Source of the DNA: Dichetophora obliterata
Taxonomy: Eukaryota; Arthropoda; Insecta; Diptera; Sciomyzidae
Assembly (NCBI GenBank): GCA_963920525.1
Contig: OY986440.1
Span: 19,254,068-19,318,067, forward strand
Direction: 5' to 3'
Length of the DNA stretch: 64,000 bases
Position 1 is the first letter of the stretch; each line of letters opens with the position of its first letter. The position numbers were made by a program, and so were the translations under genes. A model generated the notes under the pieces. That model was not told where the DNA came from and searched no databases. It saw only the letters and a list, made by a program, of their open reading frames with translations. This document shows, one piece after another, positions 9,463-20,370 of the stretch.

Positions 9463-11040
9463 CCCTTCTTTGGGCGCATGGGTCCAACCAGACCTTTTTA
9501 GATTGTAGTTATAAATTAAATATACTTCTAGTTAAGTTGGCGACTTGAAATTTCGTGACTTTTCCTAAAATTACGTATGCTATTATCTCTGAGAAAATTA
9601 GAAGGATATATGGCATACAAGGATATTTTAGTATACACATCACTTTCGTACCTCATGTGGTCTACCTAGACCCCCATATGTTTTATATGAAAACCCATAA
9701 TATATGATGCATTTTGAACATTTTTCATCGTTTTTAAATTTCTTTTTTTATCAAAACATCCGTTATATTTTGCGTTGTTTTTTCTATCTATACTATCAAA
9801 AAAAATTGAAGCGCAATTTATTTGTTCCAGAAAAACTCCAAAAGTGCTGGGCCAATTTTTATGAAACAATTCATATTTGAAATATCATATTTGTGCGAAC
9901 TTACAGTTTAAGTGTATTTTCCCAATAAATAAACTCCATGTTACTCTCTAGTCTATTCTATTTTTATGCTTCAGCTAGCATAGCTTTAGAAAACAAGTAG
10001 ATGAGAAACAAAACAAACGCATGCTCAGCTATGTAGCTTTGAGCTTCGAGAATGCGACAAATAAGGTGCATTCAATGCTGCTGACATAAATTGATATTTT
10101 TGCAACAAGGGGAATCCCTTTTTTTAACAAGATCAACGCCAGCGTAGTGAAGGATATATGCTAGTATTATATATTCGATTTACAAGGCGTTATTCAGTAT
10201 CAGTAGAATCTTTCAACCGACAACATATTAGTGCTAATAATACACATTTTACGTCCGAAATTATTGTGATTTTTTATTTGTTTAAAATGAGTGATGAAGT
10301 CAAATTTCTTTATAACACGCGATTACGCTGTCAAAGTATGGATATTGATTTTCATACACGATTGGCAGCGGTTTTAGTCAATGATATAGGACGTGAAAGA
10401 GCTGAAGAAGAGCCGGATACAATCGAGTCAGTTGGAAACGATGAGGACGTCTATGATATGGACTATGTTCCTGAAGACGATGCGTCTGATATTGAAGAGG
10501 AAATTATAATCGAAACTATTGAAATTTTTGACACTGATGATGAAGCAGAGGAGGAGAAATGCATGCTGAAAATCAAACTTCAATACCAAATGATGATTGT
10601 TTCTATGGCAAGGACGGCACAAAATGGAATAAAAATGAACCTGCTGCTGTTGGTCGTTTACGTCATAACAATATTATGCGCTTCCGATCTGGTCCTAAGG
10701 AACATAATTCGATTTCAATTGAAGTATTCAAGAAATTGAATGAATGAATAAATAAAACTGTAAGACTACAATACAAATTTCAGCCGCATGAAATTAATAA
10801 ATAAAAAAGATAATTCAATACGTAAAACCCCCTTTTTTTAATCTTTTATCTAAACAGTGGTTGGTTTAGCCATTTAAACCAAAAAAGAATCTAAAATAAA
10901 AACCATCATGTCTAATACAAATGGTTGAATTTAGTACCAAAACCGCGAAATTTCCATATAAACATATGAAAATATATAGGGGTCTGACCAGACCACATTA
11001 GGTACGAATGTGACAATCCGAACATGTGCCGAACGGAGGG
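9463..11040 (+). mobile_element. Decayed piggyBac-like element (~1.58 kb)
   Basis: The right end reads, reverse complemented, CCCTCCGTTCGGCACATG beside TTAA (11041-11044). The left end reads CCCTTCTTTGGGCGCATG beside TTCA (9459-9462), probably a mutated TTAA. About 13 of 18 end bases agree. A second inverted block pairs 9646-9676 with 10975-11010 (CGTACCTCATGTGGTCTACC against CGTACCTAATGTGGTCTGGT). CCC ends beside TTAA are typical of piggyBac. It contains an N-terminal transposase remnant at 10287-10747 and lacks the catalytic core. Confidence 0.7.
10287..10747 (+). pseudogene. piggyBac-like transposase N-terminal fragment, frameshifted
   Basis: ATG 10287 opens MSDEVKFLYNTRLRC and then an acidic region (EEEPDTIESVGNDEDVYDMD, DDASDIEEE), as found at the N-terminus of many piggyBac-type transposases. 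Near 10558 the frame shifts to one reading FYGKDGTKWNKNEPAAVGRL, followed by RHNNIMRF and GPKEHNS. That matches the conserved piggyBac motif DGTxW...P...R...HNI...GP before the RNase H-like core. A stop follows at 10745 and no DDD core is present, so this is a fragment from an internally deleted element. An in-frame upstream ATG at 10158 is less likely the true start. Confidence 0.65.
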
Positions 11041-11044
11041 TTAA

Positions 11045-12935
11045 TACAAATAATCTTAAATTTTTACATTGCATTGACTTTTACTGCACACGTAATTTTT
11101 TTTTAAATTACTTCTTTTTAATTTTTGTACTTTTGTCCCCTTTCGATGCACTGTGTGCTGTCGTAAATTGCTGACGCCTACACACAGCATTATAAAAGGA
11201 CTATTTCAATATAATATGCTCTCATTTCTATTCAAAAATTTTTTCGCATGCCTTTCATTTTTTTTCATGCCTCCTGTTAGCTCTTACCCTTCATATACAT
11301 ACAAACATCTTGAAGATTTATTTTCATTTCATTCTGATGCACTTATTTAAAGTTTGTTAATTAAACTGCACGCTTGTTAATGATGGTTCATTGCTGCAAT
11401 TCATTCAAGAAAATTTCGACTTTAGCGAATTCTACACACTGGTGGCGCCAAGTTTGAAACCAGCGCATTTTGATACACAATCACGCATACACAGAGACTC
11501 AGTCAGAGGCAGGATTGTAGTAAAGGAACGAGGTTTTTGAGTTTAAGCCCCCCCACATAGAGTCCAAAGATATACAAAATAGTAAATACAAATGAAACTA
11601 TTATATTATAAGCAAAACATTATAATTTTTAAAAAATAAATGAAATAATTTATAAAAATGTCTGGCAAAAAGAACTTTAGTTGTCTACATACATATATTT
11701 TTTTTTTTAGAACTAACAGAATAATTTTCAATGCAAATTTAAAAAAAAATGGATCAGCAATGAAAAGTTTTTCAATTATCTTAAATCTTTTTTAAGCAAA
11801 GAGTGAAAAGCTCAACTAAAATTGATGGTTGCAGTGAATTATGTGTATTTACATAGAAATAAATTTAGCACAAATTAAAAAGTTAAATTTTTTAAAACGA
11901 TACTAACTAACTGCATAACTATTAAAATATTGCGCGATATCAATATTGTTAGCATAAATATTTTTTTGTTAAAAATTGTAACTGCTAAAATAGCAAAACT
12001 TTGTTAATATTTTTTTTATATGTTTTCGAGATATTCGAAAAAAAATTGTTTACGTATTAAAGTTAAAGATTAATAAATATTTTGTAACATTTCTCTCAAA
12101 CTCATTTATATCTAAGGAGATACAATTCAGTATTTTTCTTGAGTTACATTCTTAAAAAAAAAAAAAAAAAAATGGTTACATGAAAAGTATCACACCTAAT
12201 GTGTTTAAATAAATTTTGACGGTTAAAAGAGCAAAAGAACTGAAAATTCGTAAATATTTTATTATTTTTTTTCATTTAAGGATTCATTGTTGTACTTTTA
12301 GGAAAAATATTTTTCCAACCTTAAAGCACTTCATACATAACTTTACATATTGCGAAAAATGGTGAAAGTGAACTTTAGCCCATTTTGTCGTTTTTTGACA
12401 TAACTTCTACAAGGTTTTATTAACTCTTATAAGCATTGTATACACATGTATAAATGGTTTGGAATAATTCTTCTCCAAGAAAAAACACAGAAATGTTTTT
12501 TTTTTTTAAAAAAATTTTTAGTACCAAAAATCCTGAATGTAATACATAGTAATTGTTTGGATATAATTTAGGAGTTATTTAATGAAAATAAAGCTTTTGC
12601 AAGCCCTAAAGCCTTTCTTATAAAAACGTTTTTCAATAGACAATGAAAAAGTTTAAGTTTGGGTCATTTGGAAGCAAACGAAATAAAGTCACATTCAATA
12701 AAAATAATAAAATTAATAATATAATGAATTTTCTACGATACAGTGCCAAATCCTTACTTTAAATTATATTGGTAACAATACTTTTTTTTCTATCAAAAGG
12801 CGCCTCCGATGGAAAATTCTGGCTACGGTCCTGCTCGGAGGAGTGCTTGATTAACACATGTAAATAAACTGAAAGAAAAGTACATACATGGTTACGAGTG
12901 CCAGTGCCACAGGGTTGTTTTACAGTAGCTGTATA
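11045..12935. other. Non-coding AT-rich intron-like DNA
   Basis: No coding exon, tRNA or transposon ends were found in ~1.9 kb. Only homopolymer runs stand out (A18 at ~12153, T and A runs at 11700 and 12495). Two less AT-rich patches, 11440-11530 and 12800-12850, are the only places that might hold conserved elements. Confidence 0.4.
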
Positions 12936-12992
12936 GTGGTGGTGATGGTGGTGATGGTGGTGATGGTGGTGGTGGGGATGGTGGTGTTGGTG
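12936..12992. repeat. GGT/GAT trinucleotide minisatellite
   Basis: Imperfect repeats of GGTGGTGAT and GGT over ~57 bp. On the minus strand this would encode Ser/Pro-like runs, but no conserved frame surrounds it. Confidence 0.9.
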
Positions 12993-13470
12993 AAGGAGTA
13001 AGCATGAGTTGGGAGTCCACAGTCATAAACCAAAACATCAACAGCAACGACAGCGTCATCGTTCCCGTAGCCAACAGCAGAAGCAATCATCTGCGTTCAA
13101 TCTTTATTTCGCTCTGCTGTGCACTCAATGCGAGCGTATGCAGAATGCCAGCCAACACCAGGGCTGGATGGATCTCCATTGCATGTGGGCCGGATCCATT
13201 TATGGGCGTCAGTCAGTCACACTTAAAGGGGTCTTGCAGTATAGGTATATTCAAACTTTGACAGCTCATTGCTTTCACGTTTGAGGTAGCAACACGCTGT
13301 CATTTTTTTACATTTGTGTTCTTTCATCGTCAATCCTCTCATCATGGAGCACTACGCAATTCAACAACAACGTGTCAAAATTACTAAGTTTTTTTATAAA
13401 ATTCCCGCTTTCTTTGCCAGAGTTTTCTCTGAACTAGAAAATACTAACGGCAGACTAATATTTATTAAGA
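12993..13470. other. Non-coding, less AT-rich, single-copy
   Basis: No recognisable gene. Two overlapping plus-strand open frames (13004-13261 and 13009-13284) have no family resemblance and no splice sites that make sense. The composition differs from the flanking intron, so it could hold conserved regulatory DNA, but nothing specific is visible. Confidence 0.35.
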
Positions 13471-13483
13471 ATTTTAATAATCG

Positions 13484-13887
13484 ACGGCTTTTTTAGTCTA
13501 GTGGAAAGTGCGCTAGGCTATCAACCCAGAGGTCCCTGGTTCGAATGCGGGTTCGGGCATGGTTCCTTTCACTTTCTTTGTTTTTTCCTTAATTAAGGAA
13601 TTATGGAAAACTAAAAATCCAAAACTAAATTGTGGAAAATGTAGAATTAAAGGACAGGAACAACTAAGGGCTGGAAATGCTTGCCGAGATAAGGCATAAC
13701 ACTATCCACGGTTAAAAGCAAATAAAATTGTCCTTCACGATTGTTTCGCCTAATCAATAATTCACGTATGGTTCCAATCAATTCTTCTAAATAAATATAT
13801 GACTTTCCTTTCAGGTCAAAGACCAAACCTTTTTTGTATAAAGCGTTTGCCTTGGTTCTTTGATCTTTTTTAAAAACAAAAAAAAAT
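13484..13887 (+). mobile_element. tRNA-derived SINE, copy 1
   Basis: About 400 bp. A tRNA-like head has box A TAGTCTAGTGG (13494) and box B GGTTCGAATGC. The body contains GGAAAACTAAAAATCC, CAACTAAGGGCTGGAAATGC and CTTTCCTTTCAGGTCAAAGA, and ends CTTGGTTCTTTGATCTTTT plus an A-rich tail. Flanks AAGAATTTTAA (13468) and AAGATTTTAA (13891) look like a target-site duplication. Three further copies with the same architecture lie at 19741, 46856 (minus) and 52461. SINEs are transcribed by RNA polymerase III and moved by a partner LINE. Confidence 0.88.
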
Positions 13888-14614
13888 CATAAGATTTTAA
13901 CAAAGCGAGTAGGCATCTGATCAAACAGCAGTCCCTGGTGCTAAAAAATGTGGCTTAAGACCCAAACTCAAATTTTTCGTCGTGCCCAAGAGGTGGGCCT
14001 TTCTTCGATTTTACCTTGTTAAATTTTGCTAAAAGACTTTTGGACATGCATCCGTATTACATCAAATAAACACAAGAACGAAAATAAAAACGAAAAAATG
14101 CAGATTTTTTCAAATAAATTTTCAACCAAAAAAGAGAAAACAACTAAGTCAAAATTGTTAAAAAAAAACAATTTTAAAGATGAAAAATACGACTCTCAGG
14201 AATAATTTAAAATGCATTAAGGGCAAAAATTTTTCGATAGCTTATAATGCGTAAAATATGTTCCTAAGCGGTATGGCCGATAACGATTGCATAAAAAAGT
14301 TATCGCATATGAATGGAACACATATTTTCACAAATTAACTCGAAAAAATCGTTAACCGAATCTTATAACGCGTTTCCTGAAAATTATCATTTTACAAACT
14401 ATTTCTATGGATTGACTTGGTTTTTTTTATTTTAAAGAAGATAAAATTGTTTTGATCCTAAATCTTAATTCAGATAACATATTATTTTAGAGCACTTTTA
14501 AGAGCGAGAAATGAGAAAAAAACGCTACAAACTGGTCTTCACGATACCTCAAGAACAACTCTATGGAGTGATGTTAATTTTTTTTAAAGTAAATAAAATT
14601 TATTGTATCCTAAA
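13888..14614. other. Non-coding AT-rich DNA
   Basis: No gene. The segment at 14467-14520 (TTCAGATAACAT ... TTTAGAGCACTTTTAAGAGC) recurs at 15954-16015, on the other side of the LOA/R1-like fragment. The two copies flank that fragment as imperfect direct repeats. Confidence 0.4.
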
Positions 14615-14734
14615 CCTTTAATTCTGTCCCCCTTCAAAAGGGAAGTAAAGTACCTAGGACTCATACCAGATTCAAAACTTCTCTAGAGAAGACATGCCGA
14701 GGAAACTATACGCTCAAACAAACTGCTAACAAAG

Positions 14735-15001
14735 GTGCAGAGACTGGCCCGCGTATGCGTCACAGGTGCCATGAGTACCTGCCCTACAGCAGCACTAGAA
14801 GTAATTCTGGACCTTACACCCTTACACCTTGTCATAGAGGGAGTAGCTAAGCGAACTCTGCTATGCATTCGAACTATAAGCAGTAGAGAGAAGAAGGATA
14901 TTGCAAAGCACACCCCTTACATCGATCTACCAAGAGACGATATGGTAAAAAGGTGTAACTTCGAAAAACACTTCGAAATTAAACTTAGTACCAGAACTTA
15001 G
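14735..15001 (+). pseudogene. Non-LTR polyprotein, post-RT (thumb) segment, broken
   Basis: 88 residues of the region between reverse transcriptase and RNase H. QRLARVCVTGAMSTCPTAAL is the conserved QRxACxxITGAxxSTPTxAL motif of insect R1/LOA-type elements. It ends in a stop before the RNase H segment. Confidence 0.75.
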
Positions 15002-15040
15002 TACTTAGTATCGAGAAGTCAAGAAACCACACAATATACC

Positions 15041-15912
15041 ACATGGTACACGGAAGGCTCCAAAACATTGGAAGGTATAGGCGCAGGATTGTTGGGCCAA
15101 GAACCAAGCACTTTGAGCCTATGGGGACAACACCCAGTATTTTCCAAGCGAAAATCCTAGCAATACAGCTGTGTGCACAATTTAACCTGGACCGGAAATA
15201 TAAAGGTCAGGATATAATTGTGGCCAAGCAGCAATTAAAGCACTAGTTCACTGTGAGATATCATCGAGAATAACATGGTAATGCCTGAAAAACGCAACGA
15301 ACTGGGCGAGAATAACACCGTTACTATATTCTGGTTCCCAGGAAACAAAGGAATACAAGGTAACGAAGAAGCTGATGGTTTAGCGCGACAGGATGCAGCC
15401 ACTAAATTTATAGGACCAGCCCCATTCTGCGGATTGGGCACACTCTATAAAAGAAGAACTAAGAAGGGAGGAGAGGTACAAAGTTTCAAACCTTTGAAAA
15501 AGCCTCCCAAAGCTAAGACAATCCAAACTGCTCCTCAGAGATTTTAAAACTCGGAGAGCAAACTTATGCATAAGCTTAAGTAAAGCAGCTAAGAATTCTT
15601 AAGGGGTTCCTTACAGGACACTGAAAACTTAAATAGCGCGTAATGAAATTGAGCATCGAAACCGATAGTAACAGTAGTTTCTGTGAAAAAGCAAAGGAGA
15701 CTCCTATACACCTACTTACAAACTACGACACTGTGGCTCGCAGACGTAAGCTAGCACTGGGGAACTATGAGCTGAGTCTAGAGCAAATTTCTTCCCTTGA
15801 ACCTAAACATACATTCCCAAATTCATCAGAGAACCAGGTCTGTATGAAAATCTGTAATGCGCCAACCCTGCGGAGCCTTGAGAAGGAGGTACAATGGATT
15901 TCATTGAGCTAG
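15041..15912 (+). pseudogene. Non-LTR RNase H and C-terminal segment, broken
   Basis: RNase H degrades the RNA strand during copying. TEGSKTLEGIGAG is the first-Asp motif (xDGSK) with the Asp replaced by Glu, itself a sign of decay. WFPGNKGIQGNEEADGLAR matches the WVPGHxGIxGNExAD block (His replaced by Asn). The end, ETPIHLLTNYDTVARRRK, matches the ETxxHLLxxCxxxxxxR C-terminal region with its Cys lost. Reading frames change at least twice. Confidence 0.72.
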
Positions 15913-15960
15913 CAGTACGCATCTCCACCATAAAACATTAACATTTACCTAAATTCAGAT

Positions 15961-16990
15961 AATGTTGGCTGGTTTTTTTTAGAGCACTTTAAAGAGCAAA
16001 AAATTGATAAAAAAACTATTTATTGATATTAGATATTAGAATTGCTACACATATGACGTTTCATCACTTGAGAACGGTTGGACCGATTTAGTTGATTTTC
16101 TTTTTGTTGTGTTGCTTATTGTAAGGACAAGGTTTGTGTAAAAAGAAAAATTGGAAAAGTTGTGGGAAAAATTTGGAAAATTGCAAAAAACCGAAGAAGC
16201 TTTTTGTATGTAAATTTTGTATTTTTTATGGGAAATATCACACACCTCCGGAAATTCTCTACCAATTGCTTTGATATTTGGCTGAGAGGTAGATTTCCAC
16301 TCGGGCCAGGTTTAAAGATTTATTTTTTCCGCTCCCATTCAAACCGCCTACTAAAGGTGTGGAAACAGTTTCAGTATACGAAGAAGAGCATAAATGGGTT
16401 TATCAATCAGAATTAAATCCAAATATTGTCACAATTCTTTCACAGAACTTTTTTTTTATTCAAATAAAATAATAAATGAGCCGTTTCAGCCCTTGAAAGA
16501 ACTTTGACCGAGCTTCTTATAGTCAGTTGCGTTGTGTGTTTTGTTGACCAAAAACTGGATTACTACTGTTTAACGTCGACTCCGAAAGAGATCAAACAAT
16601 GAATATGTCAGTTACGTTAGTGAAATACATTGAATTGAGAAAATGAATGGTTGGTGATTTTTTATTTTTTTTTTTTTGCAGTCATCGTCTACACCGCTCC
16701 ATTTCTCTTTCTGCCATAAATTCCAGGAAAACCCTTTTTCCAAGACGCAACGGCAAACACTGTCAAACCTTTACGTATTTGCTCGATATTATAGTGGAAT
16801 CTATCCTCAACGGCGAATAAGTTGTGTCTACTGTCGTCTTACTTGAGCTACCAGCACGGTACAGCTGCAACCGAATTTGGGCCCAAAAAATTCCTAGGAA
16901 AGAACTGCGACACACAACTTTCAGTCTCAAATTTAATATTTTACTTTCGATTTATACTTACGATCGACTTCTTCGATAATTTAGATTGCA
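15961..16990. other. Non-coding, probable old repeats
   Basis: No gene. The end of this stretch merges into a Helitron-like 3' end at 17015, whose 5' boundary could not be found. The candidate TCTATCC at 16799 is preceded by A and followed by sequence unlike the other 5' ends. Confidence 0.3.
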
Positions 16991-17015
16991 AAACAATGTT
17001 TGCCGGGTCAGCTAG
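16960..17015 (+). mobile_element. Helitron 3' end
   Basis: The sequence TGTTTGCCGGGTCAGCTAG ends at 17015 and is followed by T. CCGGGTCAGCTAG|T is the classic 3' terminus of insect Helitrons. The partner 5' end is not resolved, so only the terminus is annotated. Confidence 0.6.
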
Positions 17016-17860
17016 TAATTCATAAAAATTTTTTGTTTTTTAAAATCAGACGACTTGGCGTGCTGTGCGATGGAGTCTGTTTGGGTACCTTTTTTTTCAA
17101 CGTGACGTTTGACGGCGTATTGACACTTACATTACAATTTTATGCACCCAAAATAATATTTTCCTACAATTTACGAATCAAAAAATAACTGCCAAAAAAC
17201 TCAAGTCTTTCATATACTTCCTTCTATGAAAAAAAATCAAGAGCATCACCGTGTTTTTGAACATCTAGATGAGATCTAGACTGATCTTACATTCTACAAA
17301 AAATTGCATATAATGCCTTTAAATTTTGCAAATACATTTAAATAATTACGATGCACACTCTACGTGCAGGAGTAATAATTGTTTGAGTTTTGAAATAAGT
17401 TTGTCCTCATTTAACTGACGAACCCTGTATAAAAATTTTTTTAAATAAAGACCAAATGAAGGTCAAATATCAAAAATCTGAATATCTCGAGATTTTTATC
17501 TGATCTGCAAAAACTGAGTGTGACACGACCAAAAATTAAGTTCGGCGTTTTTTTTTTGTGTCTTTTCAAAAGTCGAAAATTTACCAACAGTGTAGTCAAA
17601 ACAGAGTCTGAAATAGTTTAACATAGTTTAAAAACTTTAGATAAAATCTGCGCCCGTAATAAATGTGACGATATCAAAATATTACAACATTCAAAACTTC
17701 GAACAGAATAGAACACGGCTGTGAGAGTACTTTATCTTCGGCACAGTCAAAGATAATTACTTAATAATTTTAATTTTTATCTCTAGTTTGCATTAATTTC
17801 CGTTTATTTATTTAAAACAAAGCAAAACAAAACAATTTCAAAACAAACTTAAAAAACTCT
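17016..17860. repeat. Degenerate Helitron-like and dispersed repeats
   Basis: 17205-17275 (CTTCCTTCTATG, ATCAAGAGCATCACCGTGTT, CATCTAGATGAGA) aligns with the 5'-end region of the minus-strand Helitron at 23335-23395. 17441-17620 (AATGAAGGTCAAATA, AAAATCTGAATATCTCGAGA, GACCAAAAATTAAGTT, TTTTTTTTTGTGTC) aligns with 59711-59895. No coding signal. Confidence 0.6.
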
Positions 17861-18354
17861 CTTGCAGGATGTGAAGTTCAGTCGGTGGGGAAGGGAGAGG
17901 TTAAGGCACTAGTTGATGAAAAACTTAATTGGCCACGTTGAGTTACGAGTGGCTTTCGTCAGCCTAGCGAGCGAGAGAATGAATAGAACAGTTTTCAATG
18001 GTTAACTCACGCAATAGTTACCAAGTCCGCCCAGCTCCCAGACTGCCTACATGCCTGCCACAGAATGCGACCCTAGTTTTGCGGCTCTGACTTCCTACCA
18101 CTGCATTGCAGTACTGTACAATACAGTAAAGTAAAGTACAGTACGGTATGGTGTGTTTGGCTGTAAGTTAATTAATTAATGTGTTAATCAATGCTTTAAT
18201 TATTTGTTTTACTTTTTTCGGGTTCTTTTTTGCCTCATGGTACAGTGCAGCACAGCAAGTGCTCACTCACACTATCCACGGTGTGGGACATGAGCAGTGC
18301 GTTCTGTTAGTGGAAGGCACACAGCTAAATAAATATAAATTGAAATAAACTTAC
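17861..18354. other. Intronic single-copy DNA 3' of the pan exon
   Basis: Less AT-rich than average and without repeat matches in the window. It holds a run of overlapping ACAGTAAAGTA/TACAGTACGGTA motifs at 18115-18150 and AATTAATTAAT at 18170. It lies immediately downstream, in transcript sense, of the exon donor and would be early intron of pan. A conserved element is possible but not demonstrable here. Confidence 0.4.
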
Positions 18355-18466
18355 CCATTGCTTTCGGATCCAGCTGATAGGGAGGTATACCACAGTGCGC
18401 AGGAGGAGGCGTCGATAGCGGATCACCGTTATGGCAGAAAAATGGCGGCAGACCAATTTTATTCGC
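18355..18466 (-). CDS. pan: Internal coding exon of pangolin (TCF/LEF transcription factor)
   Basis: 112-bp exon, read on the minus strand. It is preceded by TTCACATTACAG (acceptor) and followed by GTAAGTTTATTT (donor); it carries 37 codons plus one base, so the donor phase is 1. The peptide starts [16 protein letters not shown] and continues [20 protein letters not shown], ending at MG. I recognise this as the conserved Pro-rich segment of fly pangolin. It lies between the N-terminal beta-catenin (Armadillo) binding region and the HMG box, and the N-terminal Met-Ala-Asn-Lys-Ile-Gly junction fits as well. Pangolin is the nuclear DNA-binding effector of Wnt/Wingless signalling. This small exon holds neither the beta-catenin-binding nor the DNA-binding part. 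The upstream exon should end in ATG, and it was not found within the window. Confidence 0.8.
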
Positions 18467-19283
18467 CTGTAATGTGAAGTAAGAAAATAAAGTATTTTTA
18501 ATATGAATGAAAATAAACAAAACAACTTTAACTTGTGCATATGACATGAAAACAATAAACTTGTTTAACATGTTAACACCTATATAATTGTAGATCTTTT
18601 TAAATGCTACGTTTTAAGTTAATATACCCAAAAGGTATTTAAATCAAAAGAAATTGTTCAGATGTTTTTTTTGTGTTGTAAATAATTCTTATGCTCCCTG
18701 CTTAAAAGTTTGCATATAATTGTTGATGTTATGTTTTTTTTTCACTTCTTAATTACAACATATGCCTAAAAATATGTGAGGTATTTAGCGCCACCTATCG
18801 GCTAATAGCTATGAAACTGTTATACTGACGAATAAACTTTTATAATTTCAAAGCTAAAACTATGAATTGATATATTCAATATTAAAGTGATACTGGAATG
18901 ATTTCTTATGCTTGGTTTTTACTATGTCATTTTTATGGCGACACAAAAGTATATCACCTGAAATATCACCTTAATAAAACTCTAGAACATTTTCTGCATA
19001 GCTCCATTAAATAATTTATTTGTTTTTAATTTTCCAAGATTGCCAAAATTAAAAAAAAATGTCAACAAATTGCTATTTTCAATTTGATTGACAAAAACTG
19101 ACCACTGAAAATGACATAATGAAAATCAAGCATTAAAGTTGAAAAAAGATTTCTAAACTGTTAGTCGGACAATTTTTTAATTTTTAAAAGTTTACACAAA
19201 AATTTAATAAGAAATTGGAAACTGGTAATGAAACTTTTTAAGCATTTTTCAACTGGAAATCAAGAAATATTACTCCTGTATAT
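18467..19283. other. Intronic AT-rich DNA 5' of the pan exon
   Basis: Contains the acceptor polypyrimidine region just beyond 18467 and otherwise no exon or repeat ends. GCGCCACCTATCGG (18789) is a short GC-rich island. Confidence 0.4.
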
Positions 19284-19287
19284 TTAA

Positions 19288-20195
19288 CCCATTAATGACA
19301 ACGTATACGCGATTAAAGCATTTTTCAAAAATTCCTCAAAAATCCTCAGCCACTGTAAAACTTTTGCTTCCAACAGTGTGAGAAAGCCAAAAGTATGCTT
19401 TTTCCAAAAAAAAAAAAATTGACATTTCAATCTTTTTTGTTTACTTGTTTGCGCCTGTTAATGCAGTATTAAAAAAAAGTGAAAAATGTTACTCAGGTGA
19501 GTTATTTTGTTTTATAAACATCAAGATAAAAGAAAACATAATTAAAAAAGTGCATTACGTTAAAGTTGAACGCCTACGCTAAAAAATTTATAATTTTTTT
19601 ATTTTTTTTTTATTTCTCTACTTAAAGACTCCTAATACGTTTATGATTATACTCTTCGCCACACCCAAATCTTTTGAATTTTTTTTTTAAACTTCAGAGT
19701 TTTCCGTCTCATAATAATACCAATTTATGCTGAAAATTGTCGGCCTTTGTAGTCTAGTGGAGAGTGCGCTAGACTCTCAACCCAAAGGTCCCTGGTTCGA
19801 ATCCGGGCTCGGGCATGGTTCTTTTCACTTTCTTTGTTCTTTCTTTGTCCTACATTGAAGAATTATGGAAAACTAAAAATCCACAACTAAATTGTGGAAA
19901 ATGTGAAGGGAATGGAACAACTAAGGGCTTGAAATGCTTGCCGAGGTTAAGGCATAACACTAGCCTCGTTAAAAAGCAATTCAAATTGTCTTTCGCGGTT
20001 GTTTCCCCTTATCAATAATTCACGTATAGTTCCAATCAATTCCTCTAAATAATCTATCCCTTTCCTTTCAGGTCAAAGACCAAACCTTGTTTGTATAAGG
20101 CGCATGCCTTGGTTCTTTGATCTTTTAAAAAAAAAAAAAAAAAAAAAAATTGTAAAAGCTAAACTCAACGGATTTTGGCAGTGAGCATTAATGGG
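19288..20195. mobile_element. TTAA-flanked piggyBac-like MITE interrupted by a SINE
   Basis: The ends are CCCATTAATG (19288) and CATTAATGGG (to 20195), each beside TTAA (19284-19287, 20196-20199). CCC ends with TTAA duplication indicate a piggyBac-type non-autonomous element. It is 908 bp as seen, and ~500 bp once the SINE at 19741-20145 is subtracted. No transposase. The SINE came later. Confidence 0.75.
19741..20145 (+). mobile_element. tRNA-derived SINE, copy 2, with target-site duplication
   Basis: The best-preserved copy. It begins CGGCCTTTGTAGTCTAGTGG and has box A TAGTCTAGTGG and box B GGTTCGAATCC. The tRNA-like head ends CTCGGGCA near 19815. The body is as in copy 1, ending GGTTCTTTGATCTTTT plus ~20 A. 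It is flanked by AAAATTGT (19733-19740) and AAAATTGT (20146-20153), a perfect 8-bp target duplication. The anticodon-loop position reads CTC, and the head aligns best by eye with tRNA-Glu. Confidence 0.92.
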
Positions 20196-20370
20196 TTAAA
20201 ATAAATTTGGGTATGAAATTAAATAAGCTAACATTACAATATCGCGTATATTGCAAAAAGGCCAAAATTAATCTCATTTCAATTTTGATCAGTTGAAAAT
20301 CTATTCAATAGCTTAAAATAAAATCTAGGTATGTTTGATTTTGGCGTTTTAACGCCACACGGGTTTACTA

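Larger units (their letters stand above)
14615..15960 (+). mobile_element. LOA/R1-like non-LTR retrotransposon, 3' fragment
   Basis: Truncated 3' part of a retrotransposon whose polyprotein ends in an RNase H domain. The recognisable pieces are KYLGLIPDSK (14645), KVQRLARVCVTGAMSTCPTA with ALEVILDLTPLHL (14730-14840), a WYTEGSKTLEGIGAGLLG RNase H segment (15041-15100), VTIFWFPGNKGIQGNEEADG (15320-15380) and a final Cys/His-like segment (15640-15910). Stops and frameshifts separate the pieces, and the region between YLG and QRLA is deleted. The RNase H suggests the LOA, I or R1 group; no finer assignment is possible by eye. Confidence 0.75.

Noticed and set aside
13004..13284. Two overlapping plus-strand frames in a less AT-rich patch
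   Set aside because: Gln/Arg-rich low complexity without homology; each is a shadow of the other.
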